From assembly GCF_020740795.1 (NCBI RefSeq), contig NC_067285.1, positions 73,570,342 to 73,634,341 of the forward strand: DNA of 64,000 bases, given 5' to 3'. Of this stretch, positions 1 through 11,765 are shown piece after piece (the first letter of the stretch is position 1; each line of letters opens with the position of its first letter). A program made the translations under genes and the position numbers. The notes beneath the pieces are model-generated. The model searched no databases. It worked only from the letters and a program-made list of their open reading frames with translations, and was not told the origin of the DNA. Origin of the DNA: Apus apus. Its lineage: Eukaryota; Chordata; Aves; Apodiformes; Apodidae.

Positions 1-2225
1 GCACATTGTTATTCTGGGAATGTACCTGTGATACTTTGGCAAATGAGTCTAAAATTGAATAAAAGTTGTAACACTCATTCAATTTTGAACATAACATATT
101 TAATTTTGTTGATCACATACAGCTTCAGTCTCAAGCTTGCTTACCAGAAAATAGGTAAACTGGAAAAGCAGAATTTTGTTGACCATAGAACATACTGAAG
201 ACTGATTTGGTCAGCTTACATTCCAGATAAGAATTTGAGAAAGATAAACAAGAATTTTATTAACACTTTGTTGCAACACACAGCAAGCAGTAAGAACTAC
301 TTCTAATTTATATGTATAAGGAATTAACAATCTGAGTACATTGCTCACTGATGGATTTGGTTGTTATTTAGAGTAGTAAACAGAGGAAAAATTAAGGGTT
401 TATTTATTTACACCCCTTACATTATTTTCCTCTTTTTATAAAAATATTCTTATAATAATTTCTCAGTCACAAAATCTGATAAAAACTGTAGCAACAAATT
501 TATTAATTACATAGCAATATTCAACATTTGTAAAACTGCAAACTTATTTTACAAGTAATTAGAAAGATTTTAATCACTTCAGGAAAATCAAGATTTGTAT
601 AAGAACACTTAAATGAAAACTATCCACAAATACATGATAATCTTCTTCAATAACCAGCAGCTTAGTGCTGCAAAACAGTCACTTAAGAGGGATTCATCTG
701 ATTAAGAGACAGGTGCACAAGAATGAAGGAGCATAAACCTCATTTTCAAAGGAAAATTACTGTGACTGACCTCAGGTGAAATGGATTGCATTCTGGCTTG
801 GACCTCTCTTTTACAACTGCCTCCAGAATTCTCATGACAAGGCTAATCTATATCCCTGAATTTTAAATGCACAGCCTTTTGTAAAAGGAAACACATCACT
901 AGGTTTTATTTATTTTAATCAAAGCACTTTTAAGACAAAAGAAAAAAGGCCTCAGCTACGTGTCTCATTTTTTATTAATTCCTTCTACATTGTCTAGGCA
1001 AATCCTCCAGATCCACTATAAGATTCCCTTTTCCAGCTACAGCAGAATTAAAGCCTTAGGTCATCTGAAACCATGTACTCAGAAGACTTGCAAAAATTGA
1101 AGATTTCTGGACTAACCTAATTGGAGCTTGCCACTTTTCAATTATGCAAAATAATTGCCTGAATCTGCACCCCTCAGAATCCAATCTTTTTTGAATTTTA
1201 CTCTTTCTACCTGAACTCAAAGATTTTTCTATATTTTTCTTTATAATATCTCTCAGTGTTAATAACTAACAGCAATACAGTGACAGCAATGCTTTTTCCT
1301 GAATGACTGCAGCAAGGTGAAGCCCCAGACCTGTGAAGCACTGAACAATTTGAGTTATAAGAAACCATCCTTGAGGAGCAGTTCCAGTATCTTCCTGGGA
1401 GAAACCACCTCTTTGAAATATGAGGCCTCAGAAGTTTCTCTGGTTTTCTGAATACACTCCATTTTAGTATTTGAACATATATATAATAATTACTGCCTTT
1501 TTTTTTTTAATATTCTCTTTGCCTTGTGCTCTGCAAGTAGTACTTTTGGCTCTTCTGTACTCCAGTGATTTTTATGCAAGTTTTCTGCTGTTGACTATCC
1601 TCTAGTTAAAGCACTTTTATTTTTCTGCTGGAAAATATAACATTTAGGTTTATTATCTAAGTGAAACAAGGAATGAGAACATCTAAGTTTCATCCTGGGC
1701 TCAACCAAATCATAGGTCTGATTTCTACCAAGTACTTCACTTGTGTCCCCTTCTCCTCTCACATACAGCTGGAAAAACATTTTTGTCTAAAGAAAACAAG
1801 CTTTACTGGGACCTGAAATTTCCTCTTAGCAAAACTATCCCAGTTTGCCCATCCATTTCCATTTATCTGAGAATTCATTCAGTTACAACCTAGGAAAGTG
1901 AATTATCTAGATATTAAATATTTGTTGTAAAGTATTTTGTTTGTGTTCCTCATTTCTGTGTTTATTGCTACTTGATGCTGAAACTTTCAGAATTCTAGAA
2001 TAATTGTTTTTTTGTTAATGAAATTCTAGAGAAATAAAAAACCTTTTATTACTCTAATATTAACTCAGCCTTGTGCTGCACCACTGCAATTCAACCCTGA
2101 CCTACAAAAGTGGTCAGGATTGAATATGTTTCAAATGTGTCCTTTTGCAGAAATTATAAAAAGAAAATAATTACATTTGTTCTATTAATATACTTGGAAA
2201 GCAAACAGCAAAACTGGTCAAAGTA
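1..2225. other. AT-rich intergenic DNA, no gene seen
   Basis: This stretch is AT-rich, with stop codons in all frames and only homopolymer runs such as the T tract near 1498-1510. The one open frame of about 60 codons (1595-1780, minus) has no recognisable domain and ordinary AT-biased composition. I see no repeat family, RNA gene or splice-flanked coding block. Confidence 0.6.
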
Positions 2226-2915
2226 TAGAACCACAGAATCATAGAACAATTCAAGCTGGAAAAGACCCTTGGGATCACCGAGTCCAACCACCATCCCTAC
2301 TCTACAAAGTTCTCGACATTAAACCATATCCACCAAGACCACATGCAAACAACCCTTAAACACATCCAGGGATGGTGACACAACCACCTCCCTGGGCAGC
2401 CTATTCCAGTGTCTAATCACTCTTTCTGTGAATTTTTTTCCCTAATGTCCAGTCTAAACCTCCCCTGTTGCAGCTTGAAGCCCGTCCCTCTTGTTCTGTT
2501 GCTAATTACCTGTGAAAAAGAGACCAGCAGCAACCTCCCTACAATGTCCTTTCAGGTAGTTGTAGAGACTGATGAGGACTCCTCTCAGCCTCCTCTTCCT
2601 CAAATTAAACATTCCCAGTTCCTTCAAGCATTCTTCATAAGATTTATTCTCTAGGCCCTTCACCAGCTTCGTTGCCCTCCTCTGTACTTGCTCCAGCACC
2701 TCGATATCTCACTTGAATTGAGGTGCCCAAATCTGGACACAATACTCCAGCTGTGGCCTCACCAGTGCTGATTACAGGGGGACAATTACCTCTCTACTTC
2801 TGCTGGTCACACTATTTCTAATAAGAAGCCAGGATGCCACTGGCTTTCTTGGCCACCTGGGCACACTGCTGGCTCATATTCAGCTGCTTCTCAATTAGAA
2901 CCCCTAAGTACACTG
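2226..2915 (-). mobile_element. CR1 non-LTR retrotransposon, 5'-truncated
   Basis: The 3' end lies at the low coordinate, where CACAGAATCATAGAAC is followed by a GCTGGAAAAGACC-type sequence, the reverse complement of the usual CR1 tail. On the minus strand, 2502-2699 reads as the end of the CR1 ORF2 polyprotein: it contains [16 protein letters not shown], then [19 protein letters not shown]. The frame closes near 2502, before the usual C-terminus, so the copy is dead. About 690 bp remain of a full element of several kilobases, as expected for 5' truncation during target-primed reverse transcription. The tail resembles the CR1-Y type; that subfamily call is tentative. Confidence 0.93.
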
Positions 2916-5546
2916 TTAACTTGCGTTTTCTAAAAGATAATGTAAATCTTCACCATTGTCAGTCATTCAAAGTGAGTTTAATTTAATTAGAGTGTGTTTA
3001 ATTATTCATTATTTAGAATAATCTGCACGGTGAATATCATTCCTATCCCCATTTGAGCAAATATTTGTTTTGTTACAATGCCAGCTTCAGAAACCAGATT
3101 TATTTTAAACAAAACCTTCAACATAATAAACTAACAAAGAAAACCCTATGGTTCTCATGCAAACAAACAAAACTCAACAATGAAAATTTATTGACAACTA
3201 ATGTATGCTGATCAGTGGGACTGCTCTACCCTTGTAGGAAAAGTGATGCTTGTTAGCTTGAGAATGTCTAATATTCAACATAAAGATATTATTTTACAAT
3301 TTTTTTTTCCCTTAGGCTGCCTTTAAATACAGACATGAGAACTAAACCCACTGATCTATCTCTACTCATCAATAGAAGTCCTTAACTTCAATTTAATAAA
3401 AAGTACTCTGTTGAAGTTTGCCCCAAATTAAATTAATTTCATAATTACCATAATAGAAATGAATGAGAATAAACATAACAAAAAGCTCATGGAGCAAAGT
3501 TAAGATGAACTAATATTAAACAAGATTGTGGGGGTTAAGGTTCTTTAATTGCAGCTTAACTTAAGAAAGTGAAAATCATTTTTGTGTGACTTGGAATACA
3601 GAAGCAACTGAAATGATTGACTAATAGGAAAAGTGTAGCACCCCATTCCGTCCCCCCTTGGTTACACAAAAAGAAGCCATCTCCCAAATGGCTTATTAAA
3701 ACTGAGGAAACTAACCCTTCCACAGGTGGGAAAGCATACTGTTTTACCTCCCAAACTACAGTGCTGCAACACCAGTAAGGATAGTTCCTTACTATGTTAC
3801 TCTATTTCAGATATATTGGCTTTTTCTATTAGTAATTTAAAAGTAGTTACAAGCAGGCAAAATAAAAATTCTTAATTTAAATACCTCGGGGAAGCTGTGA
3901 AATAGCTTGCTCTAAGCTATTGTTCTCCCTCTCAATCACTTCAAAAACTTAAATTTGTTGCTTGTAATTCTTCAATATCTAGAGATTTATAGCCAAATTA
4001 TTTTTCCATGCTTTTCCCATTTTCCTCCCAAATTTTTCTCTGCAGCCAGCCATCAGACTGATCTCTTCCAATTAAGTTGTTTAGTTTTCTGTGTGCTGTG
4101 ATAGCTGACAGACTTTAATATTAAAAACTAAACTGGATCCTTGATTCAAGTAGCTTTTTATTCTTTTGACATGATTAGAACATATTAAAAATTCCAATGA
4201 CCTGCAGCTGGTAGGCAAAAGTCTTCAAAATATTGTAGGTGATAGGTACAGAATTGTGAAGGGGTAGGAAATGACGGCATGGGTGTTTTATTCAGAGGCT
4301 ATGATGAGAAGGAAGAGCTGATACAAGTGGGGGAGCAGGAGTGTGGCCAGGATGGGGGAGGTGGGGAGGGATTCTGTAGCAACAGTAGCCCCAGCCTATG
4401 ATGGTGATGCAGGATACAGTGCATGAGTCAGTCTTAGGAGAGAGCTAAAGTTCCCTTAGCTCCAGAGTACTTCCATATCTATAATCTTAGAGGCATCAGT
4501 TCAGCTAATTGTTTTCATTACTACAAAAAGAACACAGATTCCCTCTCTAACCTCTAAAGAGCTGTCAAGACTGTATGCAATTTTGCTGTTTCTACATACC
4601 AAGGTTTCAGAAAGAACGTTAAAAAATAATCAGAATTCTCCAGTTTTTTATATATTCTTTCCAAGAAAGTACTGATAATGAATTAACTATTATTTGATAG
4701 AAATTAAAGCCACTTCCATTAGCTGTGTGAAATACAAAATTAAAGATTTTTCATCTTTAAAATTAAAAACTATTTTCCAGTTACATTTTCAAGTAATTCT
4801 AAATGATACAGTTCCCACAGAACACACAAATTGGAGCTTTCATCACTTATTTAGACAGAAATTAACAAGTCATACCAACAAACCCAATTAACTTCCAACA
4901 AAACTCTAAAAGGCAAGAAAAAAAGATACATTGTTCTACAATTAAGGACTAATAGCAAAACAATTCTTTAATGAATCACTTAATATCTAATTGCTCCCAG
5001 AAACATGAATTTAATTAACAAGATTTTAAAGTTCCTGTGAAACATTTCACATCTCCCAAATGGCAGTTTCAGTTATCACTCATATCTATCATTCTACTTT
5101 ACCTGAATGGAAAGACCCAATCCATTATGTCTAGTAGGAAAGGTAGAGATATCACTAAAAGAACCTAAAGAGAGTTTTACGCTGTACTGGAACCCAAGAG
5201 AGCCTATAGCTTTGAATCTTTCATTTTATTTTACCAAGTTACTGAAAAAGATAAGCTAATACTTTGCTGAGATGTCAGTCTATTCACAGAGGTCCCTCAT
5301 GAAAAATATTCATTTGTTTTTTAACTCCTGTCTGAAGAAATGATTGCTGAGGTTGAAAGCTATCAGTATATCTGAAGTATAGCACTGAAGTCTGCTAAAT
5401 GATCCATATCAGAAGATTTGGAGTTGGAGTTTCTGTGTTTTATTAAGATCTTTCTATTTTTAGTTTTTAAGAGTTTTATTTCTTTGATTCTTTCTTAACA
5501 GTAACACATCAGCTCACATAGATCATGTGAGCCCTCTGTCTCTTAT
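2916..5546. other. Intergenic DNA with one G-rich tract
   Basis: AT-rich sequence with no supported gene. The only compositional break is the block around 4255-4440, which is much more purine- and G-rich than its surroundings and contains the G-rich run listed separately. The open frame at 4694-4891 (plus) has no recognisable features. Confidence 0.55.
4329..4371 (+). other. G-rich tract with quadruplex-forming potential
   Basis: Within about 43 bases there are runs of five, two, two, two, five, four and three G, separated by short loops (GTGGGGGAGCAGG, then GATGGGGGAGGTGGGGAGGG). This pattern fits intramolecular G-quadruplex rules if one or two two-G runs or bulges are tolerated. The flanks are ordinary AT-rich DNA, so the tract stands out. 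No function can be inferred from sequence alone. Confidence 0.55.
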
Positions 5547-5551
5547 ACCAC
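5547..5551. repeat. Target-site duplication, left copy (ACCAC)
   Basis: ACCAC directly precedes the TG start of the LTR at 5552 and recurs at 6255-6259 directly after the LTR's terminal CA. A 5-bp duplication is what ERVL-type integrases commonly leave. Confidence 0.8.
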
Positions 5552-6254
5552 TGTCCTGGTTTGAGCCAGGATTAAGCCAATTTTTCTTTTCACTGATTTT
5601 TTTTTCCTTCAGTAAGCTTTCTTTTAACTAGCAACTGTGTGTTCTGCTAGGCTGATAAGACAGTGGAATGTTTTTCTAACTACTGAGGTTTCAAGGTTAC
5701 ACCTTCACTCCGCCGGCTCAGACACTATGGGGAGATCTCTGACCCCCCCCCGTGGGAGGCTGAGTTAGACAGACAGCAAAATTGGCCAAAGATATTCCAT
5801 TCCATATATCTACGTAAGCTCAGAGGAAGGACAGAGATCTTAGAAGACAGCTTCCTTCTTCTTCTCGCTCTCTCTTCCGTCCATGGCCGGCGTCCAGGGA
5901 GGACTCTGCTCATCCATCACCATCGACCCTTAGGCTCGAGCTCTCCTGACCCTCATAACTCTCTGCTTTCTCCAGCAGCAGCTCCGGGATTCCTCGGGAC
6001 TCTTCCCAGTTCGGGGGAGTGCTGTGGGAGTTGCTGGGGGTGGGGGGAGGCGAGAGGTTTTTGCCCATATCTGAATATATCTGTATATAATTGTATATAT
6101 TTTCTTGTATGATTCATTAGTGTTTTAATTAAAGCTGTGTAGTTTAGTTTTCAATCCAGCCAAGTCTCTCTCTTTTTCTCTCTCTCCTTCCCTACCTGGG
6201 TGGGGGGGGAGGGGATCGAGAGCATTGTTGTCGGACCTGAGTCAAACGGTGACA
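5552..6254 (+). mobile_element. Complete solo LTR, ERVL-like endogenous retrovirus
   Basis: A 703-bp long terminal repeat begins TGTCCTGGTTTGAGCC and ends GGTGACA, with TG...CA ends and a 5-bp direct duplication (ACCAC) on both sides. No gag, pol or env lies beside it, so it is a solo LTR left by recombination between two LTRs. Visible parts are a U3 motif CCAAAGATATTCCATTCCA (5786-5804), a CRE-like TACGTAAG just after it, a poly(A) signal ATTAAA at 6128-6133 followed by a CT-rich tract (about 6162-6193), and G-rich runs at 6013-6051 and 6190-6210. The shared U3 motif links it to the LTR at 40371-40963. Orientation is set by the poly(A) signal and U3 order. Confidence 0.88.
6128..6133 (+). 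promoter_or_regulatory. LTR poly(A) signal ATTAAA
   Basis: ATTAAA sits where the R region of the solo LTR is expected and is followed by T- and CT-rich sequence. It is the common single-base variant of AATAAA. It could terminate transcripts crossing the LTR, but nothing here shows that it does. Confidence 0.45.
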
Positions 6255-6259
6255 ACCAC
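6255..6259. repeat. Target-site duplication, right copy (ACCAC)
   Basis: This is an exact copy of 5547-5551, placed directly after the terminal CA of the LTR. Confidence 0.8.
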
Positions 6260-7987
6260 CATCAATGCTTTCATCCTAGCTCTTAGTGGGATACAAGTGC
6301 CCTGAGAGAGAAAAACCATTGTTATTACCTGAATTTTCAAAATTATTCCTGCACAGAAAAAAAAGAACAATCTCAGTTTGAATGCCATTTTGCTATCATC
6401 TTTCTTAATATTTCCACAGGGTCTTCTGTGAAATTTAAAGTCTTTTGTGTACCTTTATTTTTCAATAAATTATGTTAAAGTTAATTTACTACATACATAA
6501 TATGAACCAAATAATGCATTTGCAGACATACCTACCATGATGAAGTAACTTAGAATCATATATTAGTTGTTATATGAAACACCTGCACAACAAGATAGAG
6601 ACCTGCGTGTATATGCAGGAATAGTCTTCAGTTCCTTGTTATTCTTAAGAATTGGAGCAATGAGTTTTATTGTTAGCAGTTATTCTGTCATTCTTGTCCG
6701 AAAATTTATCTTCGGTATTTTTTTATTTTAAAGGAAGTGTCATATTACAGTTATAAGAAAAACAAGAATATCAACAGAATTACCGACAGACAGGAGCACC
6801 TATATACCAGTACCAATATTGATAAAAGTATACTTGTATACTACTACAATAGAAATTTATCCAGTAAAGAAAGAGTTTTAATTAAAGGCTGCAGGACATC
6901 TGGCTAGGTAGTACTGGGAAATAAAACCTGAGCTGAGAACCACAGAGAAATAATTTAAGAATTAAACATTCATCCCCTTTCTCTGATTTAGAAACTAAAT
7001 TAATTTAATGGCTTACAAGAATCGCTGAAAAGTTCTTTCCAGAAATACCTGTGGGCAAGTTCACTTCAAAATGGGATGAATACTTCGATTATATTATCTA
7101 CCTATATTCACAAAGGTACATTAACACTATCCGTATTTTATTACTTTCATTTTTCTTTCACAGGTCCAGAACACTTGAAGGATAAGCTACCATATGAAAA
7201 ATACTGCAAAATTCTGTATTTTATTTCTGAAAAAAATACCATTTTTTATAGGTTGTCGTAAACTGATGGATAAAGTACTCCTTCCCCATCACAAGAAAAC
7301 CCAAACACACAAAAAACCCAAATCAACCACAAACCACATACAAAAACCACAACAAAAAAGAAAACCAACATTCTTTTTCTCTAAAATAAAAAATTCACTT
7401 CTAAGAAATTAATATTCTCTGAAATGTCTTGATATACAGTATCCTTTGATTAATATAGTTGCTGTAGTTAATTCCTTAAGCAGATAACAAGAACAGAAAA
7501 CTAAATGACAGACCACATATTCTTAAACTGAGGCAGACAATTTACCTCAATACCACATAACCTCAACTGAAAATTAAAAGATCGTAAAAAAAAAAATTAA
7601 TCACAAATCATACTTTGTTATTATTTTTCCTACATAAGCACTTGAAAGGTATACATCGTATTTTTTTAAGATTACATGAAGTGGGTAATATTCCAAAAGG
7701 GTAATAATCTTATAAATTGTACAAAAATTAATGGCAAACAGATTACTGGTGCTACTTACTTTTAGATACTCCCTCCAATAACATTAATTACTCTAATACT
7801 TTTATTCAAATGCTTATGTTCTGAAGTCTTCTTCAATATAGGGCATTCCTTGCTTAATCCAGATCCTACCTGATCTGGATTAACTGATCCAGCCTGTTCT
7901 TTGCTGTTGGACATTTTGCACCTCTTACTTCTATAATTTTGGGGCAGTTGGTCTTAATATTGAAGAACTTAGAACTAATGGATAATC
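6260..7987. other. AT-rich intergenic DNA
   Basis: No gene or transposon is recognised. The only striking feature is the A/C-rich tract at 7291-7370. The open frames at 7076-7261 and 7194-7412 are by-products of AT and A/C richness and lack any domain signal. Confidence 0.55.
7291..7370 (+). repeat. A/C-rich low-complexity tract
   Basis: About 80 bases consist almost wholly of A and C on this strand (ACAAGAAAACCCAAACACAC, then CAAAA-like units). It is not a perfect microsatellite. Similar strand-asymmetric tracts recur at 16873, 19887, 31243, 42916, 43325 and 52570. Confidence 0.7.
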
Positions 7988-8759
7988 AACTTGATGAAAT
8001 TCAACAAGGGTAAGTGTAGAGTCTTGCATCTGGGGAAGAACCCCATGCACCAGTACAGGTTGAGGGCTGACCTGCTGGAGAACAGTGTAGGAGAAAGGGA
8101 CCTGGGCCTCCTGGTGGACAGGAGGATGACTATGAGCCAGCAACGTGCCCTTGAAGCCAAGAAGGCCAGTGGTATCCTGGGGTGTACTAGAAAGGGTGTG
8201 GGTAGTAGGTAAAGAGAGGTTCTCCTCCCCCCTTTATTCTGCCTTGGTGAGGCTGCATCTGGAATATTGTGTCCAGTTCTTGGCCCCTCAGTTCCAGGAC
8301 AGGGAACTGCTTGAAAGAGTCCAGCGCAGAAGATGAAGGGAGTGGAACATCTCCCTTATGAGGAACAGCTGAGGGAGCTGGGCTCTTTAGCTTGGAGAAG
8401 AGGACACTGAGGGGCGACCTCATCAATATTTACAAATATGTTAAGGGCGAGTGTCTGGAGGATGGAGCCAGGCTTTTTTCAGTGATGTCTAGTGATAAGA
8501 CAAGGGGCAATGGGTGCAAACTGGAGCATAGTAGGTTCCATGTAAACATCAGAAAAAACTTCTTTACTGTGAGAGTGACAGAGTACTGAAACAGGCTGCC
8601 CAGAGAGGTTGTGGAGTCTCCTTTGCTGGAGATATACAAAACCCGCCTGGATGCGTTCCTGTGTGATGTGCTGTAGGTGACCCTGCTCTGGCAGGGTGGT
8701 TGGACTAGATGATCTTTTGAGGTCCCTTCCAACCCCTAAGATTCTGTAATTCTGTGATC
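7988..8759 (+). mobile_element. CR1 retrotransposon, 5'-truncated, ORF2 broken
   Basis: The element starts inside the ORF2 reverse-transcriptase region (MKFNKGKCRVLHLGKN at 7991 onward). It continues through [39 protein letters not shown] and [16 protein letters not shown], and ends at the 3' tail with TTGGACTAGATGATCTTTTG and a short ATTCTGTAATTCTGTG repeat. The coding pieces occupy three frames (7991-8212, 8145-8336, 8392-8589), so there are at least two frameshifts, and a TGA replaces the conserved Trp in the [14 protein letters not shown] block at about 8587. It is a dead copy. The tail type matches those at 27180 and 40023. Confidence 0.95.
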
Positions 8760-11700
8760 AACAGAGATAGAAGTTTCTCTCAATTATATAGATGACAATA
8801 TGTTTAATATACAGAAGTTTAACTGAAAGAGAGTCTTAACATTTGGCTATGAAAAGCCTTCCTCATGAAACCGAAAGTCTGCTGTTACCCTTGCCACATG
8901 TTAGTTGTTGTAGTGTTTTCTGGATGACTGAGTTACAATTCTGTACTGTAGCGATAACATTCACACATCACTTGTGTGATGTGTATGACATCTTTGACAA
9001 CCTGCATGTAACCATAAACATTCGCTAGACACTGAGTTAGTCTACAATGGTATCATGGCACAGAATTGGTATCAGCCGTTACACTTGCTAATATTTCTTC
9101 TGAGATCTCAGTGTATTTAACTTTTGTTAACAAAAATAGATTTTAACACTTACTTTAAAAATAGTATCCTCCTTAATTAATATACGAGTTATAAGAACTC
9201 GTGACTTTTTAGCAAAACTTGTTGTTTAGCAGATAATATGGTGGTCCTGTGATATGCATGATGGAAACATATTACAACTTTAAGGGAGGAAACTGTACAG
9301 CAGTTATTGACAAAGTCTAATTACTTTATTAAGTGGAAATAAAAAAAAATACCCTTTTTATAAAGTGTTCAGAGCTTGAATTAAGGATTTATTTATTTTT
9401 TGGCAAAGGAAATAAGTGTATTTCCTTTATCAATAGATCCATATACTTGTATCAATAATCATTAGAATTTCTTGAATACAGAATAATGTAAAAACAAAAT
9501 TGTTACTTCTGTATATTATGTTGTTATTCCTTGCATGTCCTCAATTTTACCAGGTCTTTATTCCACTGTCTTTCCTCTGTCTTCAAAACATTTCTGTATC
9601 AAGTTCATGTTTTTTATTACCTAACTTTTCATCTGCTTCTTCCTCTTTATTTTCTTATCCACAAAAAAAAAAAAAGTTATTCTCCTTGTCTTCCTTCTCT
9701 TTACTCCATGGTCAAATATATATTTGGCTTCTACTTCCTGGCACTAAGGTCATATTATATGTACTAGCATATCACATGAATGAGCTTACTAACAGCTGTA
9801 CCTGCATATACATTTGCACAACTGCTTCTTCTCTGTTGCTTTATGCCATTCTTGTCTATTGCTGCTCCTGTTTCAACATGCGTTGCCTTTACTATTTACA
9901 TTATCTTTGCCTTCATAAAAATGGGAGGTATGGTGCCTATTGTTTTCTATTCCTAAATTGGAAATAGGAAAGAGCAGTGATATGTTAATTTGGTTGCTAC
10001 CACACTCTTTACACCTCCATACTAATGCTGCCAAAGCTCACACTTCTTCTAGCTCTGCAAACACTGGGAAACAAAAAAATCATCATCTTTATCTGCTGTC
10101 TTCCTTCCCATACCCTCAGAAAGCTGCAAGTGAAATGCCTATCGACCCTTCCCTTCCAGATCTCAGATGTCTCCACTTAAAGGTGTGGTTTTGAGGAGAC
10201 ACAGTTGAGCAACATTTTCCACATTTTCAAATCTAAACTAACTTGTGACAAAACACAGAGTAGAGCCAAGCTAGGTAGGAAAGGCAACATCGCAGTAAAA
10301 GCTAAGCACACAGATTAAAGAGGAGAACAGAAGTATGCAAAGGCATACAATTTTAAAGAAAATACGGGGAATTTGACAATGACAACTCAGCAACAAAGAC
10401 ACCTTTGGGGTCATGGGGATGACAAACATTTATGCTTAGGCAGCAGCTAGCTTAGTCTCATCAATAGTGTGTATTCGCCAAAAAACAATTTGCTTTGCAG
10501 TTTTGCACTGTTTATAACCTTCTTGCATTCTCTCCATGCACATGGAAAAAGACATGTGAAGTGACCTGGCGCATGAATGCTGCATCAGAGAAAGCTACTG
10601 ATTTAAAGACCAAGATCAGTCATTGCAATCAGCCAAAACCTCATCCCTGATGACCTTGGTTCCCTCACAGTTTGCTATACTAGGCAAAGCTGACATCAGA
10701 GAGAGGTTACCACCACTAAGCTGGAAACGTCCAAAACGCTCCTAGTGAGACCTGATGTTGCAAATAAAAAGGATAACTTCTCAATATTTTTTCCTTTTAG
10801 TTTAACCTTTGTTGCTATGCTTTGGCTTCCTGCAGCTGAGATGCATTGAAGGAGTGTAGAGAGTGCTGTGGTGCCATTACAATTCCTCTGTATAAGAAAT
10901 GTTGTCTTTGATGAGAAATGGGAAACAAGGAAACTATGTGGCCCTCCCTGTCTCTCAGACAGCTTTTTCTCCTTAAGTTGTGCATAGAACCATTCCCCTC
11001 TCACTGGGTAATGTGCTGGTTTTGTTCAAATACACAAGTGAAAAGTACATGTGCTGTTCTGATCTAAAACTGCATTCACTGAAGAAGAAATAAGAATATC
11101 AAACGATTTCAGAGTGTGTTTGACTCGCTAGTGATTCAAAAATAGGCTTTCAAAAAGGGTGAAAAAAATGAAGGACAGTAGATATTTCCTTACCCAGCTT
11201 GCAACATTATAAAGAAGCAAATACCACCAGAAATGCTATTTTACCACAGGACATTGTGTTATCAGGCTTTATGTTCAGAAGACTGCAAAAATCACATTAG
11301 ACATGCCTTACCTACTAGATTACATGGAAAAGGGCTGAGAAACACTCTGAAATACTACCCAAGTCACTCCAAATACTGAAAAAAACCTCAGCTGATTTTT
11401 TTCAGTTCTTGTATGATTCCTTTTTTTTTTTCCAGATAATTAAATCAATATAGGTGTACATAAGTAGAATGAAAGACTAAAGATTTGATCTTAGAGGGTT
11501 TCAATAACTGGTGTAACTAAAATATATGTATCCAACAGTATTCACTTTCAAAGTTTCATCCCCATATGAACTTCAAACAATTTAACAAATTCCTTCTTCT
11601 AATGAAAATACATATTTAAAGGGTCCACAGTACACTTGGGAGCAGAGAGGTCTTCATAGCAAGGTACAAACTTATGCTTCTCTACCAAGAAAATATTGAC

Positions 11701-11765
11701 ACATCCACACTGAATTTCAAATAACTATTTACATGAAAAGCTGGAGGGTGTGCATTTGCCATGAG
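8760..11765. other. Intergenic DNA, no gene seen
   Basis: AT-rich DNA with two small perfect hairpins (8963-8984 and 9184-9202). The open frame at 9500-9967 (155 codons, plus) is rich in Leu, Tyr, Cys and Phe from T-rich sequence and matches nothing I recognise. Region 10560-11000 is slightly richer in G+C, but no exon can be supported there. Confidence 0.5.
8963..8984. repeat. Perfect inverted repeat, 9-bp arms, 4-bp loop
   Basis: ACACATCAC (8963-8971), loop TTGT, then GTGATGTGT (8976-8984): the arms are exact reverse complements. It is too short to name as a microRNA precursor or terminator. Confidence 0.6.

Noticed and set aside
5725..5913. Arg-rich minus-strand frame inside an LTR
   Set aside because: It is a by-product of the C-rich antisense of the solo LTR at 5552-6254.
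8430..8732. 100-codon minus-strand frame
   Set aside because: It is antisense to the plus-strand CR1 at 7988-8759, whose sense strand carries the real ORF2 remains.
9500..9967. 155-codon open frame on the plus strand, a possible membrane protein
   Set aside because: Composition (Leu, Tyr, Cys, Phe) is explained by T-rich DNA. There are no recognisable domains, no ordered transmembrane pattern and no splice context, and it runs through an A/T homopolymer.
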